5,736 nt of DNA, taken from contig JAUXBD010000119.1 in assembly GCA_030619585.1 (NCBI GenBank), positions 1 through 5,736 of the forward strand. Reading direction: 5' to 3'. The notes under the pieces are model-generated. The model was given only the letters and a program-made list of their open reading frames with translations. It had not been told where the DNA came from and searched no databases. Positions 1 to 5,736 of this stretch are shown here, piece by piece. Position 1 is the first letter of the stretch; each line of letters begins with the position of its first letter. Both the position numbers and the translations under genes were made by a program. Source of the DNA: Desulfobacteraceae bacterium. GTDB lineage: Bacteria; Desulfobacterota; Desulfobacteria; Desulfobacterales; SURF-7.

Positions 1-90
1 AATCCAACCAATCCAACCAATCCAACCAATCCAACCAATCCAACCAATCCAACCAATCCAACCAATCCAACCAATATAACCAACTAAACC
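1..90. repeat. 9-bp tandem repeat array (AATCCAACC)n at the 3' end of leuS
   Basis: Eight perfect head-to-tail copies of AATCCAACC occupy 1-72. Two decayed copies follow: AATATAACC at 73-81 and AACTAAACC at 82-90. The first base of the window begins a complete unit, so the array probably continues to the left and its true length is unknown. The inner edge overlaps the last codons of leuS: the TAG stop (84-86) lies inside the outermost decayed unit. Read on the leuS sense strand the unit is GGTTGGATT, with two GG pairs per 9 bases, so two units supply four GG tracts. No unit contains a stop codon in any frame of either strand. A gradient from perfect to decayed copies fits slipped-strand expansion from the gene end, which is inference. 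Confidence 0.97.
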
Positions 91-2705
91 ACTATATTAA
101 CAAGTTTCTTTTTTACAACTACAACCTTCTTAATCGGCTTATCATTAATGAATTTTTTTACCTGCTCATTTGCAAGAGCTGTCTCTTTTATCTCCTCATC
201 ATCTGCTGTGGCATCAATCGTGAACTTTCCCCTCAATTTTCCATTTACCTGAATAACAATTAAGATTTCATCAAGGACAAAGGCGTCCTCCGAGTAGGAG
301 GGCCAGGGATTTTCTAAAACAGTTGTTTCATGTCCCATTGCCTGCCATAACTCCTCTGCAAAATGAGGTACAATGGGTGATAAAAGGAGCACCGCAGCTT
401 CCATAGCAGACTTCATAACACTAACCTCATCTGAAGTAATATCACCCGAGGTAATATCAACTGATTCAGGCTTTTGGGGAAATGTTACGTACATTGTATT
501 AATAAGCTCCATTACAGCGCTTATGGCTGTATTAAAATGCAGCCGCTCTTCAATATCTACTGTAACTTTTTTTATTGTCAAGTGTGTTTTTCTATGGAGC
601 TCTTTGCACCTTTGGTCAAGTTTGTCCATGGGGCCGTCAAAAGCATCTGCCTCTCTAATTGTATCTATCCAGTCCTGGGCAATGCGCCAGACCCGGTTTA
701 AAAAACGATACCCGCCGTCTACCCCTTTTTCGCTCCACTCAAGGTCCCTTTCCGGCGGAGCGGCAAATAGGCAGAAAAGCCTGGTGGTGTCAGCCCCGTA
801 TTTTTCAAGAAGTATATTGGGATCAATAACGTTCTTTTTAGATTTGGACATCTTTTCAATGCGCCCCACCTCAACTTTTTTATCACATTTTGAGCAGGTA
901 TGACCATTATTTTCTTCTTTTACCTCCTCAGGAAACAAAAATCCGTGATCAGGACATGTATGGGTCTCCTTGCAAACCATCCCCTGGGTTAAAAGCCTTG
1001 TGAAGGGCTCCTTGAAATTCACAAGCCCCAGGTCCTTGAGTACCCGTGAAAAATACCGCGAGTAAAGAAGATGCAATATCGCATGCTCAACACCTCCTAT
1101 ATACTGGTCAACAGGCATCCAGTAATCGACCGCATCCTTGTCAAACATACCTGTATCACATCCGGGACTGCAGTATCGGTCAAAATACCAGGAAGACTCT
1201 ACAAAGGTATCCATGGTATCAGTATCCCTTCTTGCATCATTACTGCCGCATTTCGGACATGTGGTTTTTTTAAAATAATCCAGGGTTGAAAGGGGCGATC
1301 CTCCTCCCTCAAGAAGATCCACGTTTTCAGGAAGCTTGACAGGAAGGTCCTTCTCCGGGACAGGCACGGTGCCGCATTTTTCGCAATGGATCATAGGAAT
1401 GGGGGCTCCCCAGTATCGCTGGCGGGATATACCCCAATCTCTTAGTCTAAAACTCTCGGTTTTCTCACCAATGCCTTTCTCTTCAAGATATAATGCGATC
1501 TCATCAAGAGCTTTTTTACTGTTTATTTTGTTAAATTTGTCTGAGTTTACCAGATAGCCTTCATCAGTGTAAGCCTGAGTCATTGTGGCAGGATCAAGAT
1601 TCTCATTATGGGGCATAATCACAACGACTATATCCAGGTTGTATTTTTTTGCAAAATCAAAATCACGCTGGTCATGGGCAGGCACACACATCACAGCGCC
1701 TGTTCCATACTCCATGAGGGCAAAGTTGGCAGCAAATATCGGCATGGTTCTTTTGCTAAGCGGATTTATACAATAGGCGCCTGTAAACACCCCCTCTTTT
1801 TCATAATCCTCCACCGCCTTGCTTGATCTGTCTGTACGGGACATCCTTTCCACAAACTCGGCTATCTTAGATTCCTGGCCCGTTCCCTTTGAGAGTTTGA
1901 TCACTTTTGGATGTTCGGGAGCAAGGCACATGAACGTGGCCCCGAAAACAGTATCCTGCCTGGTTGTAAATACAGGTATTGAATCTTGTGTGTTTTCAAT
2001 CGGAAAGCTTATCTGTGCACCCACACTCTTTCCGATCCAGTTTTTCTGCATGGTGGTGACCTTTTCAGGCCAGCCGGGAATTTTATCGCAATAATCAAGA
2101 AGGTCCTGGGCATAGTCGGTAATCTTAAAAAACCATTGCCAAAGTTTCTTCTGCCTCACCGGTTCACCGCATCTCCAGCACATGCCTGCTTCCACCTGCT
2201 CGTTTGCAAGGACGGTACCGCAGGTTTCACACCAGTTTACAAAAGATTCTTTTCTGTAAACCATCTTCTTTTCATACATCCTTATAAAGAGCCACTGCTC
2301 CCATCTGTAATATTCGGGCTTACATGTGGCGATCTCCCTATCCCAGTCATATCCAAAACCTATCTTTTTGAGCTGCTTTCTCATGGTATCGATGTTGTCA
2401 TATGTCCATGTTGCAGGATGGCTCTTATTTGCTATTGCTGCATTTTCCGCGGGCATTCCAAATGCATCCCAGCCCATGGGGTGAAGCACGTTGAATCCTT
2501 GCATTCTTTTGTACCTTGCTACAACGTCGCCGATGGTGTAGTTACGCACATGCCCCATATGTATCTTACCTGAAGGATAGGGAAACATTTCAAGTAGATA
2601 AAACTTCTTTTTAGATCTATCCTCTTTAACTTTGAACAGCTTAGTATCTTCCCAGAAAGCTTGCCACTTGACTTCTATCTTCCCTGGGTTGTATCTTTTT
2701 TCCAT
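84..2705 (-). CDS. leuS: Leucyl-tRNA synthetase (LeuRS, class Ia)
   Basis: This cytoplasmic enzyme attaches leucine to tRNA-Leu using ATP and hydrolyses mischarged products. The 873-residue protein is full length (E. coli LeuRS is 860). The Rossmann catalytic core carries PYPSG (42-46) and the HIGH-type motif HMGH (49-52); the KMSKS loop is at 618-622. The CP1 editing domain (about 225-420) has the threonine-rich TTRQDT (247-252) and the AHDQRD segment with the conserved editing aspartate D345. Cysteine pairs suited to zinc lie at C159/C162 with C176/C179 and at C441/C444 with C483/C486. A further C584/H587 with C604/C607 set sits just before KMSKS. The anticodon-binding helical domain (about 665-800) and C-terminal tRNA-contact domain (about 812-873, with QVNGKLRGK and ending KLVNIVV) are intact. 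The start is supported by TAAGGAA 8 bases upstream. It is divergent from rng. The downstream neighbour lies outside the window. Confidence 0.98.
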   Translation of the reverse strand: MEKRYNPGKIEVKWQAFWEDTKLFKVKEDRSKKKFYLLEMFPYPSGKIHMGHVRNYTIGDVVARYKRMQGFNVLHPMGWDAFGMPAENAAIANKSHPATWTYDNIDTMRKQLKKIGFGYDWDREIATCKPEYYRWEQWLFIRMYEKKMVYRKESFVNWCETCGTVLANEQVEAGMCWRCGEPVRQKKLWQWFFKITDYAQDLLDYCDKIPGWPEKVTTMQKNWIGKSVGAQISFPIENTQDSIPVFTTRQDTVFGATFMCLAPEHPKVIKLSKGTGQESKIAEFVERMSRTDRSSKAVEDYEKEGVFTGAYCINPLSKRTMPIFAANFALMEYGTGAVMCVPAHDQRDFDFAKKYNLDIVVVIMPHNENLDPATMTQAYTDEGYLVNSDKFNKINSKKALDEIALYLEEKGIGEKTESFRLRDWGISRQRYWGAPIPMIHCEKCGTVPVPEKDLPVKLPENVDLLEGGGSPLSTLDYFKKTTCPKCGSNDARRDTDTMDTFVESSWYFDRYCSPGCDTGMFDKDAVDYWMPVDQYIGGVEHAILHLLYSRYFSRVLKDLGLVNFKEPFTRLLTQGMVCKETHTCPDHGFLFPEEVKEENNGHTCSKCDKKVEVGRIEKMSKSKKNVIDPNILLEKYGADTTRLFCLFAAPPERDLEWSEKGVDGGYRFLNRVWRIAQDWIDTIREADAFDGPMDKLDQRCKELHRKTHLTIKKVTVDIEERLHFNTAISAVMELINTMYVTFPQKPESVDITSGDITSDEVSVMKSAMEAAVLLLSPIVPHFAEELWQAMGHETTVLENPWPSYSEDAFVLDEILIVIQVNGKLRGKFTIDATADDEEIKETALANEQVKKFINDKPIKKVVVVKKKLVNIVV

Positions 2706-2713
2706 CTTATTTT

Positions 2714-2720
2714 TTCCTTA
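2714..2720 (-). promoter_or_regulatory. Ribosome binding site of leuS
   Basis: On the minus strand TAAGGAA lies 8 bases before the ATG at 2705-2703. This supports that ATG as the start of leuS, which also fits the family's usual N-terminus. Confidence 0.75.
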
Positions 2721-2727
2721 CATTATA

Positions 2728-2757
2728 ATTATAGTATCTTAGAGCCTTTGTTGCCTA
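2728..2757 (-). promoter_or_regulatory. Candidate sigma-70-type promoter for leuS
   Basis: On the minus strand a perfect -10 hexamer TATAAT (2733-2728) is preceded after 18 bases by TAGGCA (2757-2752), which matches 4 of 6 consensus -35 bases. A second TATAAT lies directly downstream at 2727-2722. The start of transcription would fall close to the ribosome binding site, giving a leader of roughly 15 bases. The -10 is convincing by eye; the -35 is weak and the region is AT-rich, so a chance match is possible. Confidence 0.4.
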
Positions 2758-2774
2758 TTCATTACCTTTTTTCC

Positions 2775-2796
2775 AGCACCAATGGCTGCTTTTTTT
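2775..2796 (+). other. Hairpin followed by a T tract in the divergent gap
   Basis: AGCACC (2775-2780) can pair with GG(C)TGCT (2784-2790) around an AAT loop with one bulged C, and seven T residues follow (2790-2796). This has the form of a short intrinsic terminator read on the plus strand. No plus-strand gene precedes it, so if it works at all it would stop antisense transcription coming out of leuS. The stem is short and imperfect, so I do not call it a terminator. Confidence 0.2.
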
Positions 2797-2862
2797 GCCA
2801 TAATATGACATAAATAGCAAGAAAGCATTCAAATGTCTTATAGCTATTATCAAAAAAATAGT

Positions 2863-2891
2863 TTGACTTGTGCCTAACAATTTCATATTTA
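2863..2891 (+). promoter_or_regulatory. Candidate promoter for rng
   Basis: TTGACT (2863-2868, 5 of 6 bases of the -35 consensus) is followed after 17 bases by TATTTA (2886-2891). CATATT at 2884-2889 is an alternative -10 with a 15-base spacer. Transcription starting near 2898 would give rng a leader of about 105 bases to the preferred ATG at 3004. The -35 is good; the -10 is poor. Confidence 0.35.
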
Positions 2892-3003
2892 AACAAAAAC
2901 ATATGCCAACGAAACTTCAAAAATACCACCCAAACCAGGTGTATTCCTCAAAATAAAATTTATGATTCTATCTATGTTTAAAAGTGTAACTAAAAAAACT
3001 TCT

Positions 3004-4470
3004 ATGGAAAACAAAATTCTAATCAATGCATCAGATCCTGAAGAGTGCAGGATTGCGAAAGTAAAAGAGAACAAACTGGAGGAGTTTCATTTTGAAACTT
3101 CTTTAAAAAAAATTACAAAAGGAAATATCTACAAGGGTATCATCTCCCGTGTTGAGCCAAGCCTTCAGGCTGTCTTCGTGGATTATGGAGAAAACCGTCA
3201 CGGTTTTCTCCAGAGGCAGGAAATCCACAGTGACTATTTTTATGATGATTCCGGTGGAGACAGGTCATTAAATAAAATTGTCAAGCGGGGCCAGGAGCTC
3301 CTTGTGCAGGTCACAAAAGACCCGGTCATGGAAAAAGGCGCCACCTTGACCACATTCATATCTCTTCCCGGAAGACACGTTGTTCTCATGCCAGGGGGTA
3401 AAACCCGGGGTATTTCAAGGAAGATAGATAGTGAAGAGGAGAGAAAACGGCTGAAAAAAATTGTGGGCAAACTATCTCTCCCCGAAGGGTTTGGACTTAT
3501 AGTTCGTACTGCAGGTGAAAATTGCACCAAGACGCTTCTTTCAAAAGATTTGAGTTACCTTACAAGACTTTGGAAAAGTATTCAGGCAAGTGTTAAAGAT
3601 GGGATTGCTCCTACCCTTATCTACAAGGATCTTAGCTTTGCATCAAGATCGATCAGAGACTATTTCACATCTGATGTAAATGAAATCCTAATAGATGATC
3701 AAGATATTTATAATGAAGTCAAAGACTTTATTAAGATAATATCACCCAAACATACACATATAGTAAAGCTTTTCAAAGGCGCAAAACCTATATTTACAAA
3801 ATATCAGCTTGAACAACAGATTGCTTCTATTTTTGAAAGCAGGGTCAAGTTACCTTCAGGCGGTTCAATTGTGTTGGACCAGACTGAAGCGCTTGTCGCA
3901 ATAGATGTGAACTCCGGCAAGTCCACAAATAAGGATTCCGTTGAACAGACAGCATTTCAAACAAATATTGAAGCCGCAGAGGAGATTACCCGTCAGTTGC
4001 GATTAAGGGATCTTGGAGGTCTCATAGTAATCGATTTCATAGACATGATGGACCAGAAACACAGGGCTAAAGTTGAAAAAGCGATGAAGTCCTTTATGAA
4101 GGAGGATAAAGCACGGTCAAATGTGGGTAAAATTTCAAAATTCGGGCTTATGGAGATGTCACGACAGAGGATCATGCCCTCAATTGAATCCGGCAGTTTT
4201 GTCCCATGCAAACATTGCAAGGGTAAAGGCCTTATACTGTCGACCGAAACTCTTGGACTTGGTTTTCTGAGAAAACTTAGCCTTGAAACTTTAAAAAAAG
4301 ATAAGATCTCCTCTATAATAGGAGTTGTCCCAACAGATGTGGCTGCCTACCTCTTAAACAGTAAAAGAAGTGAACTTATTGATCTGGAGGAAAGAAGGGG
4401 GCTCTCCATAACCATTCAGGACGACAGCGCCCTGATTCCAGGCGAAAGTAAAATTACGTGGGAAAAGTAG
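3004..4470 (+). CDS. rng: Ribonuclease E/G family endoribonuclease (RNase G length)
   Basis: This is a single-strand-specific, Mg-dependent endoribonuclease that prefers 5'-monophosphate RNA. Family members trim rRNA precursors and start mRNA decay in the cytoplasm or at the inner membrane. Counting from the ATG at 3004 the protein has 488 residues, against 489 for E. coli RNase G. An S1 RNA-binding domain begins at about 39 (NIYKG, then FVDYGENRHGF). The 5'-sensor pair R168/T169 (RTAG) is present. The DNase I-like catalytic site has D301 and N303 (AIDVN) and D344 (VIDFID), matching RNase E D303, N305 and D346. The zinc-link CKHC (C402, C405) matches RNase E C404/C407. In-frame ATGs at 2962 and 2974 would add 14 or 10 residues; I prefer 3004 because it aligns with the family N-terminus (ILINA). 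None of the three has a clear Shine-Dalgarno. There is no long C-terminal degradosome scaffold. No clear terminator follows. Confidence 0.95.
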   Translation: MENKILINASDPEECRIAKVKENKLEEFHFETSLKKITKGNIYKGIISRVEPSLQAVFVDYGENRHGFLQRQEIHSDYFYDDSGGDRSLNKIVKRGQELLVQVTKDPVMEKGATLTTFISLPGRHVVLMPGGKTRGISRKIDSEEERKRLKKIVGKLSLPEGFGLIVRTAGENCTKTLLSKDLSYLTRLWKSIQASVKDGIAPTLIYKDLSFASRSIRDYFTSDVNEILIDDQDIYNEVKDFIKIISPKHTHIVKLFKGAKPIFTKYQLEQQIASIFESRVKLPSGGSIVLDQTEALVAIDVNSGKSTNKDSVEQTAFQTNIEAAEEITRQLRLRDLGGLIVIDFIDMMDQKHRAKVEKAMKSFMKEDKARSNVGKISKFGLMEMSRQRIMPSIESGSFVPCKHCKGKGLILSTETLGLGFLRKLSLETLKKDKISSIIGVVPTDVAAYLLNSKRSELIDLEERRGLSITIQDDSALIPGESKITWEK

Positions 4471-4506
4471 AATTATCCGGAAAAAGTAAAAAAAACTCTA
4501 AGCAAT

Positions 4507-4537
4507 ATTGACACCCACTTGCTATTACTGTATCAAT
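4507..4537 (+). promoter_or_regulatory. Promoter for yajC-secD, overlapped by an imperfect dyad
   Basis: A perfect -35 TTGACA (4508-4513) is followed after 17 bases by TATCAA (4531-4536, 4 of 6). Transcription would begin near 4543, about 55 bases before yajC. The arms ATTGACAC (4507-4514) and GTATCAAT (4530-4537) form an inverted repeat pairing at 7 of 8 positions and covering both hexamers. This could be a repressor operator or only a by-product of the two hexamers. rng and yajC are in the same direction, so read-through from rng may also contribute. Confidence 0.55.
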
Positions 4538-4582
4538 TTTTCCTAAAAAAGTGTGATTTGATATAAAGTTTACCCTTAATTT

Positions 4583-4590
4583 AAAGGAGG
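4583..4590 (+). promoter_or_regulatory. Strong ribosome binding site deciding the TTG start of yajC
   Basis: AAAGGAGG is a near-perfect anti-16S match that ends 7 bases before TTG at 4598. No ATG or GTG lies in frame between this site and the TTG, so it fixes the start there; the next in-frame ATG (4619) would remove only seven residues but is too far away. Confidence 0.9.
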
Positions 4591-4597
4591 TAGTATC

Positions 4598-4948
4598 TTG
4601 ACAAGTATTGCGTATGCCATGGGCCAAACAGGAGCAGGAGGGGGATCTGCACAAGGAGGTTTTACAGCCCTTATGCCCCTTATTTTGATGTTCGTGATTT
4701 TCTATTTTCTTCTAATAAGGCCTCAGCAAAAAAAGGCAAAAGAGCTTCAGCAGATGATAAACAACCTTAAAAAAGATGACCGGGTAATAACCAGCGGCGG
4801 CATTTGCGGACGAGTAACATCCTTGGATGATACAAAGGTAACCGTTGAAATTGCAGATAAAATTCGAATAAAGGTGCTGCGGGGCAACATCTCAGCTTTG
4901 GACAATCCCTCATTGCCCTCCCCTGCAGAAAAAAAGGGTAAGAAATAA
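4598..4948 (+). CDS. yajC: Sec translocon accessory subunit YajC
   Basis: YajC is a small inner-membrane protein that associates with SecD and SecF and is an accessory part of the SecYEG export machinery. The 116-residue product fits the family (E. coli YajC is 110). A short Gly/Ala-rich N-terminus leads to one transmembrane helix at about 24-40. The hallmark RPQQKK follows at 41-46 on the cytoplasmic side, then a charged helix and a small beta domain with the conserved DRVITSGGICGRV (61-73). The C-terminus is a Lys-rich tail. Translation starts at TTG. secD follows 60 bases downstream in the same direction, the classic yajC-secD order, which makes co-transcription likely. The upstream neighbour is rng rather than the tgt gene found upstream of yajC in E. 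coli. Confidence 0.96.
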   Translation: MTSIAYAMGQTGAGGGSAQGGFTALMPLILMFVIFYFLLIRPQQKKAKELQQMINNLKKDDRVITSGGICGRVTSLDDTKVTVEIADKIRIKVLRGNISALDNPSLPSPAEKKGKK

Positions 4949-4994
4949 TTTTTTATACCGGATTTTGCGGATTTAGGTACTCTAAATTTCTTAT

Positions 4995-5000
4995 AAGGAA
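4995..5000 (+). promoter_or_regulatory. Ribosome binding site deciding the TTG start of secD
   Basis: AAGGAA ends 8 bases before TTG at 5009. The TTG at 5002 is in another frame and too close. The first in-frame ATG (codon 23, 5075) lies inside the first transmembrane helix, so TTG at 5009 is the sensible start. Confidence 0.75.
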
Positions 5001-5008
5001 CTTGAAAA

Positions 5009-5736
5009 TTGAAAAATCTTTCATGGAAACCGATCTCGGTTGCTGCGGTTATTGTTGTTGCTTTTATCTATATTATGCCTACCATTGATATGGTTGCTAA
5101 AAACAAAGAAGAACCTACCTTATGGCCGCAAAAAAAGATAAACCTGGGGCTCGACCTGCAGGGGGGAATGCACCTTATTCTTGAAGTTGACACCGAAAAA
5201 GCTGTGGAAAGCCAGATAGACCGTATAGCAGACGACTTGCGCAGCATGATGAGGAAAAAACATGTTAGGCACAAAGGTATAAAAAAGGTGGAAAGCACAA
5301 AGATCTCGGTGGCATTTAATGATAAGGAGATGGTGGAAAAGTTTAACACGATAATTGGAAAAAATTACAGGAATCTTCGTACAAAAAAATCCACTGGTTC
5401 GGGAGTAACAACCATAAATCTGGATTTTCCTGACAGTGAAGCAGCATATATGAAAAAAATGGCAACAGAGCAGGCTGTTGAAACAATAAGAAACCGTATA
5501 GATGAGTTCGGGGTCAATGAACCTGACATAAGAATCCAGGGTGATAGACGTATTTTAATACAGCTTCCAGGTATCAGCGATACCCAGAGGGCAAAAGATC
5601 TTATCGGCAGAACCGCTCTTCTGGAGTTCAGGCTTGTTGATGAAGCTAATGACCTTAATGCAGCTTTAAACGGCTCGGTACGGCTTTTGGCGGAGTACGC
5701 TTTTTTTCAGATCGTTCAGAAGCGGGTTTGTTTCCG
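5009..5736 (+). CDS. secD: Protein translocase subunit SecD (5' part, cut by the window edge; possible frameshift near 5681)
   Basis: SecD works with SecF as a proton-driven inner-membrane RND-type factor that helps pull exported proteins through SecYEG on the periplasmic side. The 242 codons visible here are roughly the first half. They show one N-terminal membrane helix (about 9-28), the conserved GLDLQGGMHLILEV segment (47-60) that opens the first periplasmic domain, and the motif RNRIDEFGVNEPDI (161-174) followed by ILIQLPG (182-188), then GRTALLEFRLVDE (200-212). The start is TTG, as in yajC. After GSV (222-224) the reading frame stops looking like SecD. In the next frame, GCT at 5683 onward reads AFGGVRFFSDRSEAGLFP, and one added C near 5681 would restore the GSVP expected here. 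This is either a real frameshift or a sequencing error. No in-frame stop occurs before the edge. Confidence 0.93.
   Translation, partial: MKNLSWKPISVAAVIVVAFIYIMPTIDMVAKNKEEPTLWPQKKINLGLDLQGGMHLILEVDTEKAVESQIDRIADDLRSMMRKKHVRHKGIKKVESTKISVAFNDKEMVEKFNTIIGKNYRNLRTKKSTGSGVTTINLDFPDSEAAYMKKMATEQAVETIRNRIDEFGVNEPDIRIQGDRRILIQLPGISDTQRAKDLIGRTALLEFRLVDEANDLNAALNGSVRLLAEYAFFQIVQKRVCF

Noticed and set aside
1..72. Reading the repeat as a CRISPR array
   Set aside because: The units are 9 bases long and directly adjacent, with no spacers.
373..2573. Several open frames on the plus strand opposite leuS, the longest 195 codons (1986-2573)
   Set aside because: They lie antisense to an intact, highly conserved leuS and their translations resemble no known protein and have no convincing ribosome binding sites.
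2903..2956. A 17-codon plus-strand mini-ORF (MPTKLQKYHPNQVYSSK) in the rng leader
   Set aside because: It has no Shine-Dalgarno and a frame of this length is expected by chance in such sequence.
3240..4220. Open frames on the minus strand inside rng (3240-3530 and 3993-4220)
   Set aside because: They are shadows of the intact ribonuclease gene with no recognisable domain or start signal.
4471..4597. A terminator after rng
   Set aside because: The AT-only arms TTTTT and AAAAAA near 4537-4550 are not a stable GC stem with a T tract, so no intrinsic terminator can be supported.
4949..5008. A gene or structured RNA between yajC and secD
   Set aside because: The 60 bases hold only the secD ribosome binding site; I see no hairpin or reading frame worth reporting.
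5068..5349. A 93-codon minus-strand open frame opposite secD
   Set aside because: It is antisense to clear SecD coding sequence and has no family-like features.

Overview
The window is a housekeeping segment of a bacterial chromosome. It carries a leucyl-tRNA synthetase gene (leuS) on the minus strand, and divergently an RNase E/G family ribonuclease gene (rng), yajC and the 5' part of secD on the plus strand. The protein sequences suggest a Gram-negative bacterium, most likely Desulfobacterota (former Deltaproteobacteria, Desulfobacterales-like). That placement is inference from the look of the LeuRS and SecD sequences and was not tested by a search. Base composition looks moderate and even, and I see no insertion sequence, phage gene, CRISPR array, tRNA or rRNA.

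Layout: positions 1-90 hold a 9-bp tandem repeat (eight perfect AATCCAACC units plus two decayed ones) that runs off the left edge and into the leuS stop codon. leuS fills 84-2705 (minus). A 298-bp AT-rich gap, counted from the leuS start to the preferred rng start at 3004, separates the divergent genes and holds a candidate promoter for each. rng follows (preferred start 3004, stop 4470). A 127-bp gap with a good sigma-70-type promoter leads into yajC (4598-4948), then after 60 bp secD (from 5009, cut by the right edge). yajC and secD both start with TTG behind well-placed Shine-Dalgarno sequences.

Function: LeuRS charges tRNA-Leu for translation; the RNase E/G enzyme matures rRNA and starts mRNA decay; YajC and SecD are accessory membrane subunits of the Sec protein-export machinery, with secF expected just beyond the right edge.

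I found no evidence of a new biological system. The points most worth a second look are the 9-bp repeat, whose G-rich strand is built like the two-tetrad thrombin-binding aptamer quadruplex; a probable one-base frameshift near 5681 in secD; and the RNase E-like sequence of a ribonuclease that has only RNase G length.
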